A stretch of 64,000 nt of DNA, taken from positions 62,001 through 126,000 of the forward strand of contig JAYFOZ010000002.1 in the NCBI GenBank assembly GCA_034928305.1, in the 5' to 3' direction. Both the position numbers and the translations under genes were made by a program. Under the pieces are notes generated by a model. That model was not told the origin of the DNA. It made no database searches and saw only the letters and a list, made by a program, of their open reading frames with translations. The stretch comes from Methanomassiliicoccaceae archaeon. Its GTDB lineage: Archaea; Thermoplasmatota; Thermoplasmata; Methanomassiliicoccales; Methanomethylophilaceae. This document shows positions 25,014-33,587 of the stretch, piece after piece (position 1 is the first letter of the stretch; each line of letters starts with the position of its first letter).

Positions 25014-25442
25014 ATGGAACAAGGGGCCCTCGCGATAAAGTTCGAACTGGTGAAATGCATCCAGTGCAAGAAATGCACACGGAACTGCCCATCGGCAAAG
25101 CATGGAGGCATCATACCTAACGAGACGGTATTGGGGGTCCGAGAAGGAAATTATGCCGGAGATCCCTGGACATGCCTGATGTGCCACAGGTGCAGTATGG
25201 TGTGCCCTAAGGGGATAGAGGTAGCAGGATTGGTGCTGGCGCTCCGCAATAACGAAGCGGAGGCAGGCAACTTCCCGGAAAGGTTCGGCAGGGTTTATGG
25301 AAATTTCAGGAAGGCGGGAGACACGATGAGCACAGCGGGTTCGACCGACGAAGAACGCAACGCGTTCGGCCTTTCAAAAATATGCAGAGATCCAGGAGTG
25401 CCCGAGAAGTTGGAAAAGATGTCCGGGAGAAGGGTACAATGA
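25014..25442 (+). CDS. hdrC: Heterodisulfide reductase subunit C-like ferredoxin
   Basis: The 142-residue protein has two 4Fe-4S motifs of the HdrC type: Cys 15, 18, 21, 25 and Cys 54, 57, 60, 64 (CLMCHRCSMVCPKG). In methanogens HdrC passes electrons to HdrB, where the CoM-CoB heterodisulfide is reduced. It is somewhat shorter than the roughly 180 residues I expect, with a loosely conserved C-terminal half. It overlaps the HdrB-like gene by four bases. HdrA is not adjacent, so the electron donor is not shown; another HdrB-type substrate remains possible. Confidence 0.82.
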   Translation: MEQGALAIKFELVKCIQCKKCTRNCPSAKHGGIIPNETVLGVREGNYAGDPWTCLMCHRCSMVCPKGIEVAGLVLALRNNEAEAGNFPERFGRVYGNFRKAGDTMSTAGSTDEERNAFGLSKICRDPGVPEKLEKMSGRRVQ

Positions 25443-26212
25443 AGCTTTTCCCGGGATGTACGGTAAGTTCGAGGCTCCCGTTCGTCGAGTCGGCAGTAAG
25501 GTACATAGCGGAGAGGCTGGAGATCGAGATATCTCCGTCGGGGTGCAGCATGTGCTGTTTCGAGCCCACAGGCCTGAGGTCGATGGACCCGGACATGTGG
25601 ATGTCTGTCGGGAGCATGGTACATTCGATGAACCGCGGAGAATCGCTGGTGACCCTCTGCGAGGGATGCAATCTTTCATTATCGTCATCGGAAGAAGCCC
25701 TAAAGACCGAAGAAGGCGCCGCAGATGCCAAAGAAAGGCTATCGAAGGTCGGAATGGATTTCGGGACGGCGGACGTCCGCGGCCTGCTAGAATTCCTGTA
25801 TGAGAACATCGATGGGATACGCAGGCTGGCTAAAGTGCCAGCAGATGGCATGGGTGCAGTTTTTCCCGGATGTCACGGGGAGTTTGCGTATAAAATCAGG
25901 GGATCGGATGCAGGCACAATGATGTCAGAGATACTCGACGCGGCAGGATGTAATAACATAGTCATCAGGAAGCCCATGTGCTGCGGGGGAGGTCTGCAGG
26001 GAGTTAACGACCAGATAGCCAACGGAATTCTTCAGGACACGGTGGGCGAGTTCAAGGAAGCGGGTGCAGGGTTCGCAGTGGTATCGTGCGTTTTCTGCTT
26101 CCGCAGACTGGACATCTCTGCGAAATATCCAGTGATGCACATATCGGAAGTGGTCGCCCGTTCCATGGGATGGGGGGCGGACACCTCCAGATATCATCGC
26201 ACCAAGCTTTAA
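25439..26212 (+). CDS. hdrB: Heterodisulfide reductase subunit B-like protein
   Basis: The 257-residue protein has both cysteine-rich CCG motifs of HdrB, each with the full five cysteines: Cys 7, 39, 40, 74, 77 and Cys 145, 181, 182, 217, 220. Spacings are C-x31-CC-x33-CxxC and C-x35-CC-x34-CxxC, matching the ligands of the paired noncubane 4Fe-4S clusters that cleave the CoM-CoB disulfide. The ATG overlaps the hdrC stop as ATGA. The 3' end overlaps the convergent nadC by four bases. Which HdrA or flavoprotein it works with is not shown here. Confidence 0.85.
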   Translation: MKLFPGCTVSSRLPFVESAVRYIAERLEIEISPSGCSMCCFEPTGLRSMDPDMWMSVGSMVHSMNRGESLVTLCEGCNLSLSSSEEALKTEEGAADAKERLSKVGMDFGTADVRGLLEFLYENIDGIRRLAKVPADGMGAVFPGCHGEFAYKIRGSDAGTMMSEILDAAGCNNIVIRKPMCCGGGLQGVNDQIANGILQDTVGEFKEAGAGFAVVSCVFCFRRLDISAKYPVMHISEVVARSMGWGADTSRYHRTKL

Positions 26213-27024
26213 TCCAGGTCCATCGAGAACTGTATGGAGCCGGAGGAGTGGGTCAGGGAGCCCATCGAAACCAGGTCCGCGCACCCGGCGTACTTCGCCA
26301 CGTTCGCTAGCGTGATGTTTCCGGAGGCTTCCACTAGCGCCCTCGGATTCTTTTTGTGAACCGCGGCGCGGAGTTTTTTCACGTCGACGGGTTTCATGTT
26401 ATCCGCCATTATTATGTCGGCCCCCATTTCTGCCGCCGTCTCAGCGTCCTCGATGCTGCTGACCTCTATCTCTATTTTCAGGTTGAAAGGTGCCTTAGAG
26501 GCCCTCTCCATGGCGCTGCGGACCGATCCGCAGGCTTTGATGTGATTGTCCTTGATCAGGACCATGTCGTCCAGTCCGAACCTGTGCTCGGCTCCGCCGC
26601 CGAGCCTGACGGCCTTCTTCTCGTACTCTCGGAATCCGGGAGTTGTTTTCCTGGTGCCGCAGACAAGGATGTCCGGGTCCTTTTCCCTGAGCAGGTCTGC
26701 GGCCGCAGATGTGGCGGTCGCTATCCCGCTCATCTTCATAAGGAAGTTGAGGGCGGTACGTTCGGTGCTCAACAGCCCCCTCACGGGGCCGCTCACCGAA
26801 ATGATCCTTGTTCCCGCTCTGACGCGCGCTCCGTCTTTTACAAGGGCGGTGGCGTCCCCTCCGATAATCGAAAATATTTCGCAAGCTTCTTCAAGACCTG
26901 CTATCACGGCATCTTCCTCGCAGATGATCGAAGCTCTGCCGTTCACATCGGGGATAAGGCCGGCCGTTACATCGCCCCTTCCTATGTCCTCTTTCAAAAA
27001 ACGTTCAAGGCCGACCATGCTCAT
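26209..27024 (-). CDS. nadC: Nicotinate-nucleotide pyrophosphorylase (quinolinate phosphoribosyltransferase)
   Basis: NadC converts quinolinate and PRPP to nicotinate mononucleotide in NAD synthesis. The 271-residue protein has the family motifs ERTALNFLMKMSGIAT, CGTRKTTPGFR, VRLGGGAEHRFGLDDMVLIKDNH and the C-terminal EASGNITLANVAKYA barrel segment. Its start overlaps the stop of the upstream beta-CASP gene by four bases, so both are in one minus-strand unit. NadA and NadB are not in the window. Confidence 0.96.
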   Translation of the reverse strand: MSMVGLERFLKEDIGRGDVTAGLIPDVNGRASIICEEDAVIAGLEEACEIFSIIGGDATALVKDGARVRAGTRIISVSGPVRGLLSTERTALNFLMKMSGIATATSAAADLLREKDPDILVCGTRKTTPGFREYEKKAVRLGGGAEHRFGLDDMVLIKDNHIKACGSVRSAMERASKAPFNLKIEIEVSSIEDAETAAEMGADIIMADNMKPVDVKKLRAAVHKKNPRALVEASGNITLANVAKYAGCADLVSMGSLTHSSGSIQFSMDLD

Positions 27025-28256
27025 ACTTCCAGTTCGAATTCTTTTCCCAGTTCCGGCAGGATCACATTATAGTCCTGCAGGTCGGGGAGGAACAGTTCCC
27101 TGACCTCCGAGTGCATAAAGACGACATTTTTCGGATCGCATTTCTGGATGAAGTCAATGATCTCGCTGTGGTCTGCATGAGCGGAGAAGTCGAACCTCTG
27201 CACTTCGCATTCTATCTTGTATGCTTCGCCGTCAATGACCATGCTGCCCTGCTCGAGGAGCAGGCTTCCGTTGGTGCCTTCGGCCTGATATCCGACGATT
27301 AGGATCGCGCTCTTCGGGTCGTTCTTGACGTTGTTCACATATCCCAGCACAGGTCCGCCGTCCATCATTCCGCCTGTCGTGACGATGACCTGTCCCTTGG
27401 AGGCGTTGCGCCTCATGTTCGAATTCTTTACAGTGTTGAAATTCCTCTTTGCCGCCCTGAGCTTTTTGGGGTCGCGCAGGTATTCAGGATAATCCAGGAA
27501 CATGCGTGTAACGGAGCGCCCCATGCCGTCGACCCACATTTCGTACTTCAGGTCTTTCAGCAGCAACATGATCTCTTGTGTCCTGCCGATTGCAAAGCAG
27601 GGGATGATGCACGTCCCGCCTCTTTCCACGACCTCGCGCACCTTGTTGAGGAACTGGACCTCGGTCTGGCTCCTCGGGGGATGATTGCGCCCTCCATAGG
27701 TACCTTCGATGAACAGGTTCTCGCAACCGACCGGCTTAGCTCCCAGCACCAATCTCTGGTCTGCAGTGTGTATGTCGCCGCTGTAGAGTGTCGTGGTATC
27801 TCCTTCGAACATGAACATGGCCGCTCCCGGGATGTGCCCTGCCGAGTAAAGGGTAACGTCCGCCTTTCCGATCTCAATAGTATCGCCGAACGTCAGCGGG
27901 ACCACGTTGCTCATGGTTCTCTCGATATCGCCGGCAGAATATGGCTGAGGGTAGTTCTCGGCTTTGGCGATCTTCAGCGAGTCGTTCATCAGAAGTTCTC
28001 CTACCTCTGCGGTCACCGGTGTTGTGAAAAGCTCGCAGTCCTGCCCGCCGCAAACCACAGGGATCATGCCGCAGTGGTCGAGGTGGCCGTGTGTCAAAAA
28101 CACGTGGTCCACGCGCGGCGCGGGCATCGGATACTCGGGCGGCTTGGAAGGGCTCAGCCCGTATTCAATCAGGATTGTCTTTTTAGGACCTTCCATTGTA
28201 AGTCCCATGCGGCCGACTATATCCGCGCCGCCCAAAAATCGATATTTTACTTTCAT
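27021..28256 (-). CDS. Beta-CASP metallo-beta-lactamase ribonuclease (aCPSF2-like)
   Basis: RNA endo/exonuclease of the CPSF73-like beta-CASP family, 411 residues. The metallo-beta-lactamase domain has the zinc motif THGHLDHCG and the later SAGHIPGAA and YSGDIH motifs. The inserted beta-CASP domain spans about residues 210-345 (PCFAIGRTQEIM), and the C-terminal part has DFSAHADHSEI. It lacks the KH domains of aCPSF1/FttA, so it fits aCPSF2. It has a long leader with a terminator-like hairpin upstream and is followed by nadC in the same unit. Confidence 0.9.
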   Translation of the reverse strand: MKVKYRFLGGADIVGRMGLTMEGPKKTILIEYGLSPSKPPEYPMPAPRVDHVFLTHGHLDHCGMIPVVCGGQDCELFTTPVTAEVGELLMNDSLKIAKAENYPQPYSAGDIERTMSNVVPLTFGDTIEIGKADVTLYSAGHIPGAAMFMFEGDTTTLYSGDIHTADQRLVLGAKPVGCENLFIEGTYGGRNHPPRSQTEVQFLNKVREVVERGGTCIIPCFAIGRTQEIMLLLKDLKYEMWVDGMGRSVTRMFLDYPEYLRDPKKLRAAKRNFNTVKNSNMRRNASKGQVIVTTGGMMDGGPVLGYVNNVKNDPKSAILIVGYQAEGTNGSLLLEQGSMVIDGEAYKIECEVQRFDFSAHADHSEIIDFIQKCDPKNVVFMHSEVRELFLPDLQDYNVILPELGKEFELEV

Positions 28257-28290
28257 TGTTATTCTCCTTTTTATATTGCCATAGGCTGTG

Positions 28291-28314
28291 AAAAAGAGGG
28301 GCAGAACGCCTCTC
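28291..28314 (-). promoter_or_regulatory. Terminator-like hairpin in the 5' leader of the beta-CASP nuclease gene
   Basis: On the minus strand GAGAGGC-GTTCT-GCCCCTC (seven pairs, one G-U) is followed at once by TTTTT. It lies about 35 bases before the ATG and downstream of AT-rich promoter candidates near 28370-28392. A hairpin plus T-tract in front of the gene it precedes could act as an attenuator; this is inference. Confidence 0.4.
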
Positions 28315-28467
28315 CTTTGACTGTAAATCAGGACATAATGTGCAAGTCCTAAACTGGCTATTGTATCGCGGTATATTTAGTTTCCTTATATGCTAAAGAG
28401 TTATTTCATAGGCTGGAAAATCAAATGTGCCACAACTTAAAATATCGGTCAATACTTAACGGTGTCC

Positions 28468-29064
28468 ATGGGGCAAGCACGCAGCAGTACCAGTTATTTT
28501 GGGTTCTTTGGAATTATGGCGGCAATAATATATGCGGCCACTTTGTGGTCGGCCTCAAACGGCATCAGCACATGGGAGGTCGGTTCCAGCGACCCGGCGG
28601 AGCTGCTAGTCGATGACATTTACAGGATAGGCCTGACGTCCGCGGGTGCACTGGGGGCCCTCTTTGGAATTGGGTTTGCCGCCCGCAGGGACGGGCCGGT
28701 GCACATGATCGGAGGTATCGCGACAGTGTTCGCCGGTGTAACTTTGGCTATAATCGGATACCAGGCGCCCGACGTCGAGGCGAATTTCGTCTCGATCTTC
28801 GTCGCCCTGATCGTTCTGGCCGCCCTGATGGATGCTTTGAGCGGAGCCGTCAACAGAGAGTACGTGTCCCTGATACTGTCGATAGTTTTGGCGCTCATAA
28901 TGGCCGTAACGTACTATTCGAACATACTGTACGGAATGGCATTCATCATATCTGCTCTCGTCTGGGTGATCATGGTCTCGCTTATGATGGCAGTATACGA
29001 TCTGGAGCCGGAGGCCGAAGATTTCAAGTGGAATAAGAACGGCAAGAACTACAAAACAAAGTAA
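28468..29064 (+). CDS. Six-helix membrane protein of unknown function
   Basis: The product of about 198 residues has six predicted membrane helices and a charged cytoplasmic tail (LEPEAEDFKWNKNGKNYKTK). Its outside loop after helix 1 is about 30 residues. Topology and loop lengths parallel the protein at 3645-4226, so it may be a distant paralogue. TATA-like TTAAAATATC is about 27 bases before ATG 28468; GTG 28462 is an alternative start. It diverges from the beta-CASP gene. No catalytic motif is visible. Confidence 0.72.
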   Translation: MGQARSSTSYFGFFGIMAAIIYAATLWSASNGISTWEVGSSDPAELLVDDIYRIGLTSAGALGALFGIGFAARRDGPVHMIGGIATVFAGVTLAIIGYQAPDVEANFVSIFVALIVLAALMDALSGAVNREYVSLILSIVLALIMAVTYYSNILYGMAFIISALVWVIMVSLMMAVYDLEPEAEDFKWNKNGKNYKTK

Positions 29065-29223
29065 ATACAGAGATAAGGAAGCCTACAAAGCCTACAAAAA
29101 ACAAACAGCCAGGCTGTCCCAAAAACACGATGCTCGACGTAAGGGCGAAGCAGGGATCGAGAGCCCATTGCCGGGACGTTCTACCCAAACTTATTAAACG
29201 CATAACGAATAAGGGGAGATGGG

Positions 29224-30021
29224 ATGCAAACTACTAAGTATAGTTCGTCAGCCAAAAATATTGGTGGCGCAGGCGGCAACGCACCGTATAGCACAGGCAG
29301 GGCTATGGCCGGAGGGTTCGCCCTGGCCGCCGTACTGTGGTGGATCCCATTCATAGGCCCAGCTGTAGCAGGCTATTATGTCGGCAGAAGATCTGGGTCA
29401 TTCATAAAAGGAGCTATCTCCTCTTCCATAGCTGGTGGCAGCCTAATGTTGGCCGTAATGGCCGCTTCATATTATCTTCTCGGCCCCGCGGGGTTCCCAA
29501 ATACGGCTGTGGATGCGGCAGCCGGCACTTTGATAGGAGTATACTCGAGGGCCGGGATTTATATCAATTATTTCTTTAACCCCGGGACGGCGGAGCTAGC
29601 TCTGACGCCTCTGGGCATAATGGTCGCCTTCGGTTGCGTAGGCGGTTCCCTTTCCGGCCTGTACCGCCGGGAAGCCACATCGCTTATTGCGTCAGGGGCG
29701 GTCTATTCGGCGATCAGGCCTTTGGCAAGGTCTGTGCAACTCTATGAGAAAGGCAAGAAGCTGGGGTTCGAGTCCTACAACGACTGCACATCCGTCAGGG
29801 AATCGGCAGTAAGCGTCGGCAAGGATACCAGGCAGCGTTCGGACGCCGCAGCGTCGATGAAAAAGAAAGCGGTGACAACTACAGTGCAGGCGGTAACAAC
29901 GACCGTTGGTGAAGGGGTCACGCCGACCGCATCTTCACATGAAAAGACCCAGAGCCCGTTTTCAGATATTCTTAGGCGCTCCGAGGTCCACGGCAATGGT
30001 AAAGATGGTGTCCAGAAGTAA
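29224..30021 (+). CDS. Membrane protein with Thr/Val-rich repeated tail, unknown function
   Basis: The 265-residue protein has about four hydrophobic segments in residues 25-160: an apparent hairpin around ALAAVLWWIPFIGPAVAGYYVG, one near LMLAVMAASYYLLG, and one around LGIMVAFGCVGG. A long hydrophilic C-terminal region follows, with the imperfect repeat AVTTTVQAVTTTVGEGVTPT. The first hairpin, with glycines and a basic RRSG following, resembles DUF5518-like archaeal membrane proteins, but I am not certain. The ATG sits behind GGGGAGATGGG, and a TATA-like TTATTAAAC lies about 28 bases upstream. Function unknown. Confidence 0.72.
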   Translation: MQTTKYSSSAKNIGGAGGNAPYSTGRAMAGGFALAAVLWWIPFIGPAVAGYYVGRRSGSFIKGAISSSIAGGSLMLAVMAASYYLLGPAGFPNTAVDAAAGTLIGVYSRAGIYINYFFNPGTAELALTPLGIMVAFGCVGGSLSGLYRREATSLIASGAVYSAIRPLARSVQLYEKGKKLGFESYNDCTSVRESAVSVGKDTRQRSDAAASMKKKAVTTTVQAVTTTVGEGVTPTASSHEKTQSPFSDILRRSEVHGNGKDGVQK

Positions 30022-30092
30022 AGACGGATGCTAATCCTCGTGCGCGTGATAACTTATTAATATCGTCATCCAATGGGGATATCAGTGATAGC

Positions 30093-30389
30093 TTGTTTTG
30101 TTCTCAGTGCGGATCTTTGATGTTCCCTAATGAAGGGAAGTACGTCTGCAGCGCTTGCGACGAAGAAAAGGAAATCGGAGCATCGCACGTAATCGTCACC
30201 GGCTCCAACGAAAAGGAAATGACTGTGATCAAGGAGGATGTGGCGACACTTCCCAAGACGCGCATAGCGTGTCCCCTTTGCAGCCATACGGAGGCATACT
30301 TTGTCATAAGGCAGACACGTGCCGCCGATGAACCCGAAACCAGGATTTACCGTTGCTGCAAGTGCAACCATTCCTGGAGAGAATATTGA
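30093..30389 (+). CDS. Transcription factor S (TFS)
   Basis: TFS stimulates transcript cleavage by archaeal RNA polymerase, as TFIIS does. The 98-residue protein has an N-terminal zinc ribbon (CSQC with CSAC) and a C-terminal TFIIS-type ribbon (CPLC with CCKC). The catalytic acidic pair is kept in QTRAADEPETRIY, so it looks cleavage-competent. The start is TTG, preceded by GTGAT that pairs with the 16S end. A CTTATTAATATC TATA box lies about 35 bases upstream. It precedes pcna by 20 bases. Confidence 0.94.
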   Translation: MFCSQCGSLMFPNEGKYVCSACDEEKEIGASHVIVTGSNEKEMTVIKEDVATLPKTRIACPLCSHTEAYFVIRQTRAADEPETRIYRCCKCNHSWREY

Positions 30390-30409
30390 GCAATCCAGAA
30401 GGTGAAACA

Positions 30410-31147
30410 ATGTTCAAGGCAGAGATAAAGTCCGATACGATGAAGGGGCTCGTAAATATCGTTTCCACGCTCATTGACGAGGTCAAGTTCACCGTGGATC
30501 CCGAGGGAATGAGCTTGAAAGCGGTAGACCCGGCACATGTTGCCATGATAGAGCTCCGCATCGATGCCGGCGCCTTCGAATCTTACGTAGCCGACGAGAC
30601 AGAGATCGGGCTCGATCTCGACAAGGTGAAGAGCGTGCTCAAACTGGCATCGTCAGGTGACATAATCACCATAGAGCAGGACGACGACCATGGTAAACTC
30701 ATATTCAAGGTGGGGAATATCACTCGCCGCATGCACCTGGTGGACACTTCGGGGATGAACGATCCAAAGGTTCCGCAGCTTTCTTTATCCGCCAAGGTGA
30801 GGATTGCCGTGGACGAGCTACAGCAGGGCATCCGTGCATCCGAGACAATATCGGACCACATCGCGCTCACAGCGAGCCCGGAAGGATTCGAGCTTTCGTG
30901 TGAGGGAGACACAGACTCTGCGAGCCTGATAGTTCCCAAGGAGAAACTTGTAAGTCTCGAGGCCGAAGGAACATACTGCAGCCTCTTCCCCCTCGATTAT
31001 TTCGCGAACCTGGTAAAGGCGATTCCCGCAGGTACGGTCGTGAACATCGAGCTCGATAAAGATTATCCGATCAATATAAGGTTCGAGATAGCGGAAGGAA
31101 AAGGCAAAGTAGATTACCTCTTGGCTCCGAGGATAGAGAGCGACTGA
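30410..31147 (+). CDS. pcn: DNA polymerase sliding clamp (PCNA)
   Basis: Ring-shaped trimeric clamp that tethers DNA polymerases and repair proteins. The 245-residue protein has the two-domain PCNA pattern: VSTLIDEVKFTVDPEGMSLKAVDPAHVAM in the first half and the C-terminal FPLDYFANLVKAIP and YLLAPRIESD segments. The ATG at 30410 follows GGTGAAACA. An earlier in-frame start lies inside the TFS gene. The TFS-PCNA pairing is common in euryarchaea. Confidence 0.96.
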   Translation: MFKAEIKSDTMKGLVNIVSTLIDEVKFTVDPEGMSLKAVDPAHVAMIELRIDAGAFESYVADETEIGLDLDKVKSVLKLASSGDIITIEQDDDHGKLIFKVGNITRRMHLVDTSGMNDPKVPQLSLSAKVRIAVDELQQGIRASETISDHIALTASPEGFELSCEGDTDSASLIVPKEKLVSLEAEGTYCSLFPLDYFANLVKAIPAGTVVNIELDKDYPINIRFEIAEGKGKVDYLLAPRIESD

Positions 31148-31161
31148 TTTTGGTGATAAGG

Positions 31162-31998
31162 TTGGCCAAAAGCGAAAAGGAGCTAAAGGAAGTCGCAAAC
31201 AAACTCAGGCTCGATGTCATAGAGATGACGTCCGAGGCCGGGTCCGGGCATCCCGGAGGCTCTCTTTCGTCCGCCGACCTTATGGCCGTGCTCTATTTCA
31301 GGGTGATGAACCACCGCCCCTCCGATCCCTCATGGGATGGAAGAGACAGGTTCATACTTTCCAAAGGGCACGTAGCTCCCATATTATATGCATCGCTGGC
31401 CGAATCCGGGTACTTCCCGGTCGACGAGCTGATGACTCTCAGAAAGATCAACAGCAGGCTCCAGGGGCACCCGGTGCGCGGGAAGGTCCCCGGGGTCGAG
31501 ATGTCCACGGGATCGCTGGGACAGGGCCTCAGCATGGCTTGCGGTTTTGCGCTGGCAGCCAAAATGGACGGTAAGAAGCACAGGGTCTACTGTCTTATCG
31601 GCGACGGCGAGCTGCAGAGCGGAATGAACTGGGAGGCGGCGATGTTCGCTTCCCAATACAAGCTCAACAACCTTGTGGCTTTCGTGGACCGCAACCGTCT
31701 CCAGATATCCGGTTGTACCGACGATGTGATGAGCATAGAGCCACTGGAACGCAAATGGGAGTCGTTCGGATGGAGGGTCGTCACGGTAGACGGCCACAAC
31801 ATCGGACAGATAATCAATGCCTGCAACTGGGCCAAGAGGGCCCGCACCAGGCCCACAGTGGTCATAATGAACACGATAAAAGGCAAAGGCGTCTCGTTCA
31901 TGGAGAACAATGTGGCCTTCCACGGAAAGAGCTGTAACCAAGAAGAGGCGGTCTGCGCTGAGAACGAACTAGAGGAAGCAATGAGGTTCTGCAGATGA
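31162..31998 (+). CDS. Transketolase, N-terminal (TPP-binding) subunit
   Basis: One half of a split transketolase, which transfers two-carbon ketol units between sugar phosphates. The 278-residue subunit carries the pyrophosphate side of the thiamine site: SGHPGGSLSSADLMAVLYF, GSLGQGLSMACG and GDGELQSGMNWEAAMFA. I chose TTG 31162 because GGTGAT lies four bases upstream; TTG 31150 and GTG 31153 are alternatives. The gene begins 14 bases after pcna and overlaps its partner subunit by four bases. Confidence 0.93.
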   Translation: MAKSEKELKEVANKLRLDVIEMTSEAGSGHPGGSLSSADLMAVLYFRVMNHRPSDPSWDGRDRFILSKGHVAPILYASLAESGYFPVDELMTLRKINSRLQGHPVRGKVPGVEMSTGSLGQGLSMACGFALAAKMDGKKHRVYCLIGDGELQSGMNWEAAMFASQYKLNNLVAFVDRNRLQISGCTDDVMSIEPLERKWESFGWRVVTVDGHNIGQIINACNWAKRARTRPTVVIMNTIKGKGVSFMENNVAFHGKSCNQEEAVCAENELEEAMRFCR

Positions 31999-32933
31999 GC
32001 CAGATGTTAGCGCAACGCGACTATTACGGAAAGGCGCTCAGGGCCCTCGCATGCCGTGAAGACATAGTGGTATTGGATGCGGACCTGGCAGGTTCGACCA
32101 AAACATCGGAGTTCCAGAAGGTCTGTCCCGAAAGGTTCGTCGAGGTCGGCATAGCCGAGCAGAACATGATAGGCATTTCTTCCGGTCTCGCTGCCGAAGG
32201 GAAGACTGTTTTCGCATCCACTTTCGGAGTATTCGCGACAGGAAGGTGCTGGGAGCAGATAAGGCTCTGTGCGGCATATCCTAAACTGAACATCAAGATA
32301 GTGGCGACCCACTGCGGCATCAGCGTGGGAGAGGACGGCGCGACCCACCAGGCCCTTGAGGACATCTCGCTTATGCGCACTCTTCCGAACATGACGGTCA
32401 TATCGCCTGCGGACGCGTACGAGACGTACGCGGCGACGATGGCCATAGCCGAATACGACGGACCGGTCTACATGAGGATGGGTCGCTCGCCTGTTCCCAC
32501 TGTCAGCAAAGAGGGCGAGAAATTTACGATAGGCAAGGCAAAGGTCCTCCTCGAGGGGAAGGACGTTTCTTTGTTCGGTACCGGGCAGATGGTCTTCAAT
32601 TGCATCGAGGCCGCGGAAGAGCTGAGGAAAGAAGGCATCTCCGCTGAAGTGATCAACGTATCGACGATAAAACCGCTCGACAGAGAAACAGTCCTGGCAT
32701 CCGTGTCCGGGACTGGGTGTGCCGTCACCGCCGAGGAGCACAGCATCATAGGCGGACTCGGGTCCGCGGTTTCGGAACTGATTTCTGAAGAACTGCCATC
32801 GCCCGTTCAGAGGATCGGCACAATGGACATGTTTGGCGAATCCGGGTCCCCTGCCGAGCTTTTTGTAAAGTATGGGCTCACATCCAGCGATATAGCGGAA
32901 GCGGCCCGCAGGGCAATAAAGAAAAAGAGATGA
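31995..32933 (+). CDS. Transketolase, C-terminal (pyrimidine-binding) subunit
   Basis: Second half of the split transketolase, 312 residues. It holds the central pyrimidine-binding domain ([20 protein letters not shown], with the Glu that activates TPP) and the C-terminal domain from about residue 185. Its ATG overlaps the stop of the N-terminal subunit as ATGA, so the two are made together. Together with the aldolase-family gene immediately downstream it supplies the non-oxidative pentose phosphate steps. Confidence 0.94.
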   Translation: MSQMLAQRDYYGKALRALACREDIVVLDADLAGSTKTSEFQKVCPERFVEVGIAEQNMIGISSGLAAEGKTVFASTFGVFATGRCWEQIRLCAAYPKLNIKIVATHCGISVGEDGATHQALEDISLMRTLPNMTVISPADAYETYAATMAIAEYDGPVYMRMGRSPVPTVSKEGEKFTIGKAKVLLEGKDVSLFGTGQMVFNCIEAAEELRKEGISAEVINVSTIKPLDRETVLASVSGTGCAVTAEEHSIIGGLGSAVSELISEELPSPVQRIGTMDMFGESGSPAELFVKYGLTSSDIAEAARRAIKKKR

Positions 32934-32937
32934 CAAT

Positions 32938-33585
32938 ATGAAGATTTTCATAGACACCGCAAATCTGGACATGATCAAGGAGATCAACAGCTGGGGCATA
33001 CTCGATGGAGTTACCACGAACCCCAGCCTAATCGCTAAGGAAGGCACGGACGTCAGGACACGTGTAAAGGAGATCGCACAGATCGTCGACGGGCCGATAT
33101 CCGCTGAGGCCATGTCCCCGAAATGGGAAGACATGGTAAAAGAAGGAAGGGAACTGTCTAAGATACACAAGAATATCAACGTGAAGCTGCCGATGTGCAT
33201 CGACTCGATGAAGGCCGCGAAGGTCCTCTCTTCCGAGGGCATCGATGTCAATATGACGCTGATATTCTCGCCCCAACAGGCGCTGATGGCTGCGAAGGCC
33301 GGAGCGAAATACGTCTCTCCGTTCATAGGCCGTCTCGACGACATAGGGATGTACGGCATCGATCTGCTCAACCAGATCTGCGGCGTGCTAGGCAACTACG
33401 ACTATGGGACGGAAGTGATCGCGGCCAGCATAAGGAGCCCCGTCCACGTTCTGGACGCGGCCCTTTCCGGATGCGACATAGCTACAATTCCATACGATAT
33501 TCTTCTGAAAATGGTCTCTCACCCGAAGACGGACGAAGGCATCGCCAAGTTCATCTCCGACTACGAGAAGACGAAGAAGAAGTGA
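32938..33585 (+). CDS. Transaldolase/fructose-6-phosphate aldolase family enzyme
   Basis: Short class I aldolase-fold enzyme of 215 residues, the length of bacterial FSA and of the short transaldolases. It starts with [15 protein letters not shown]; the Schiff-base lysine is in NVKLPMC, and the barrel continues with [13 protein letters not shown] and SPFIGRLDD. Context with transketolase favours transaldolase activity in the pentose phosphate route, but sequence does not distinguish it from fructose-6-phosphate aldolase. It starts four bases after the transketolase gene. Confidence 0.9.
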   Translation: MKIFIDTANLDMIKEINSWGILDGVTTNPSLIAKEGTDVRTRVKEIAQIVDGPISAEAMSPKWEDMVKEGRELSKIHKNINVKLPMCIDSMKAAKVLSSEGIDVNMTLIFSPQQALMAAKAGAKYVSPFIGRLDDIGMYGIDLLNQICGVLGNYDYGTEVIAASIRSPVHVLDAALSGCDIATIPYDILLKMVSHPKTDEGIAKFISDYEKTKKK

Positions 33586-33587
33586 TC

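Noticed and set aside
29130-29237. 35-codon open frame starting MLDVRAKQGS in the gap before the membrane protein gene
   Set aside because: No ribosome site, no recognisable sequence, and it runs over the promoter and start of the next gene.
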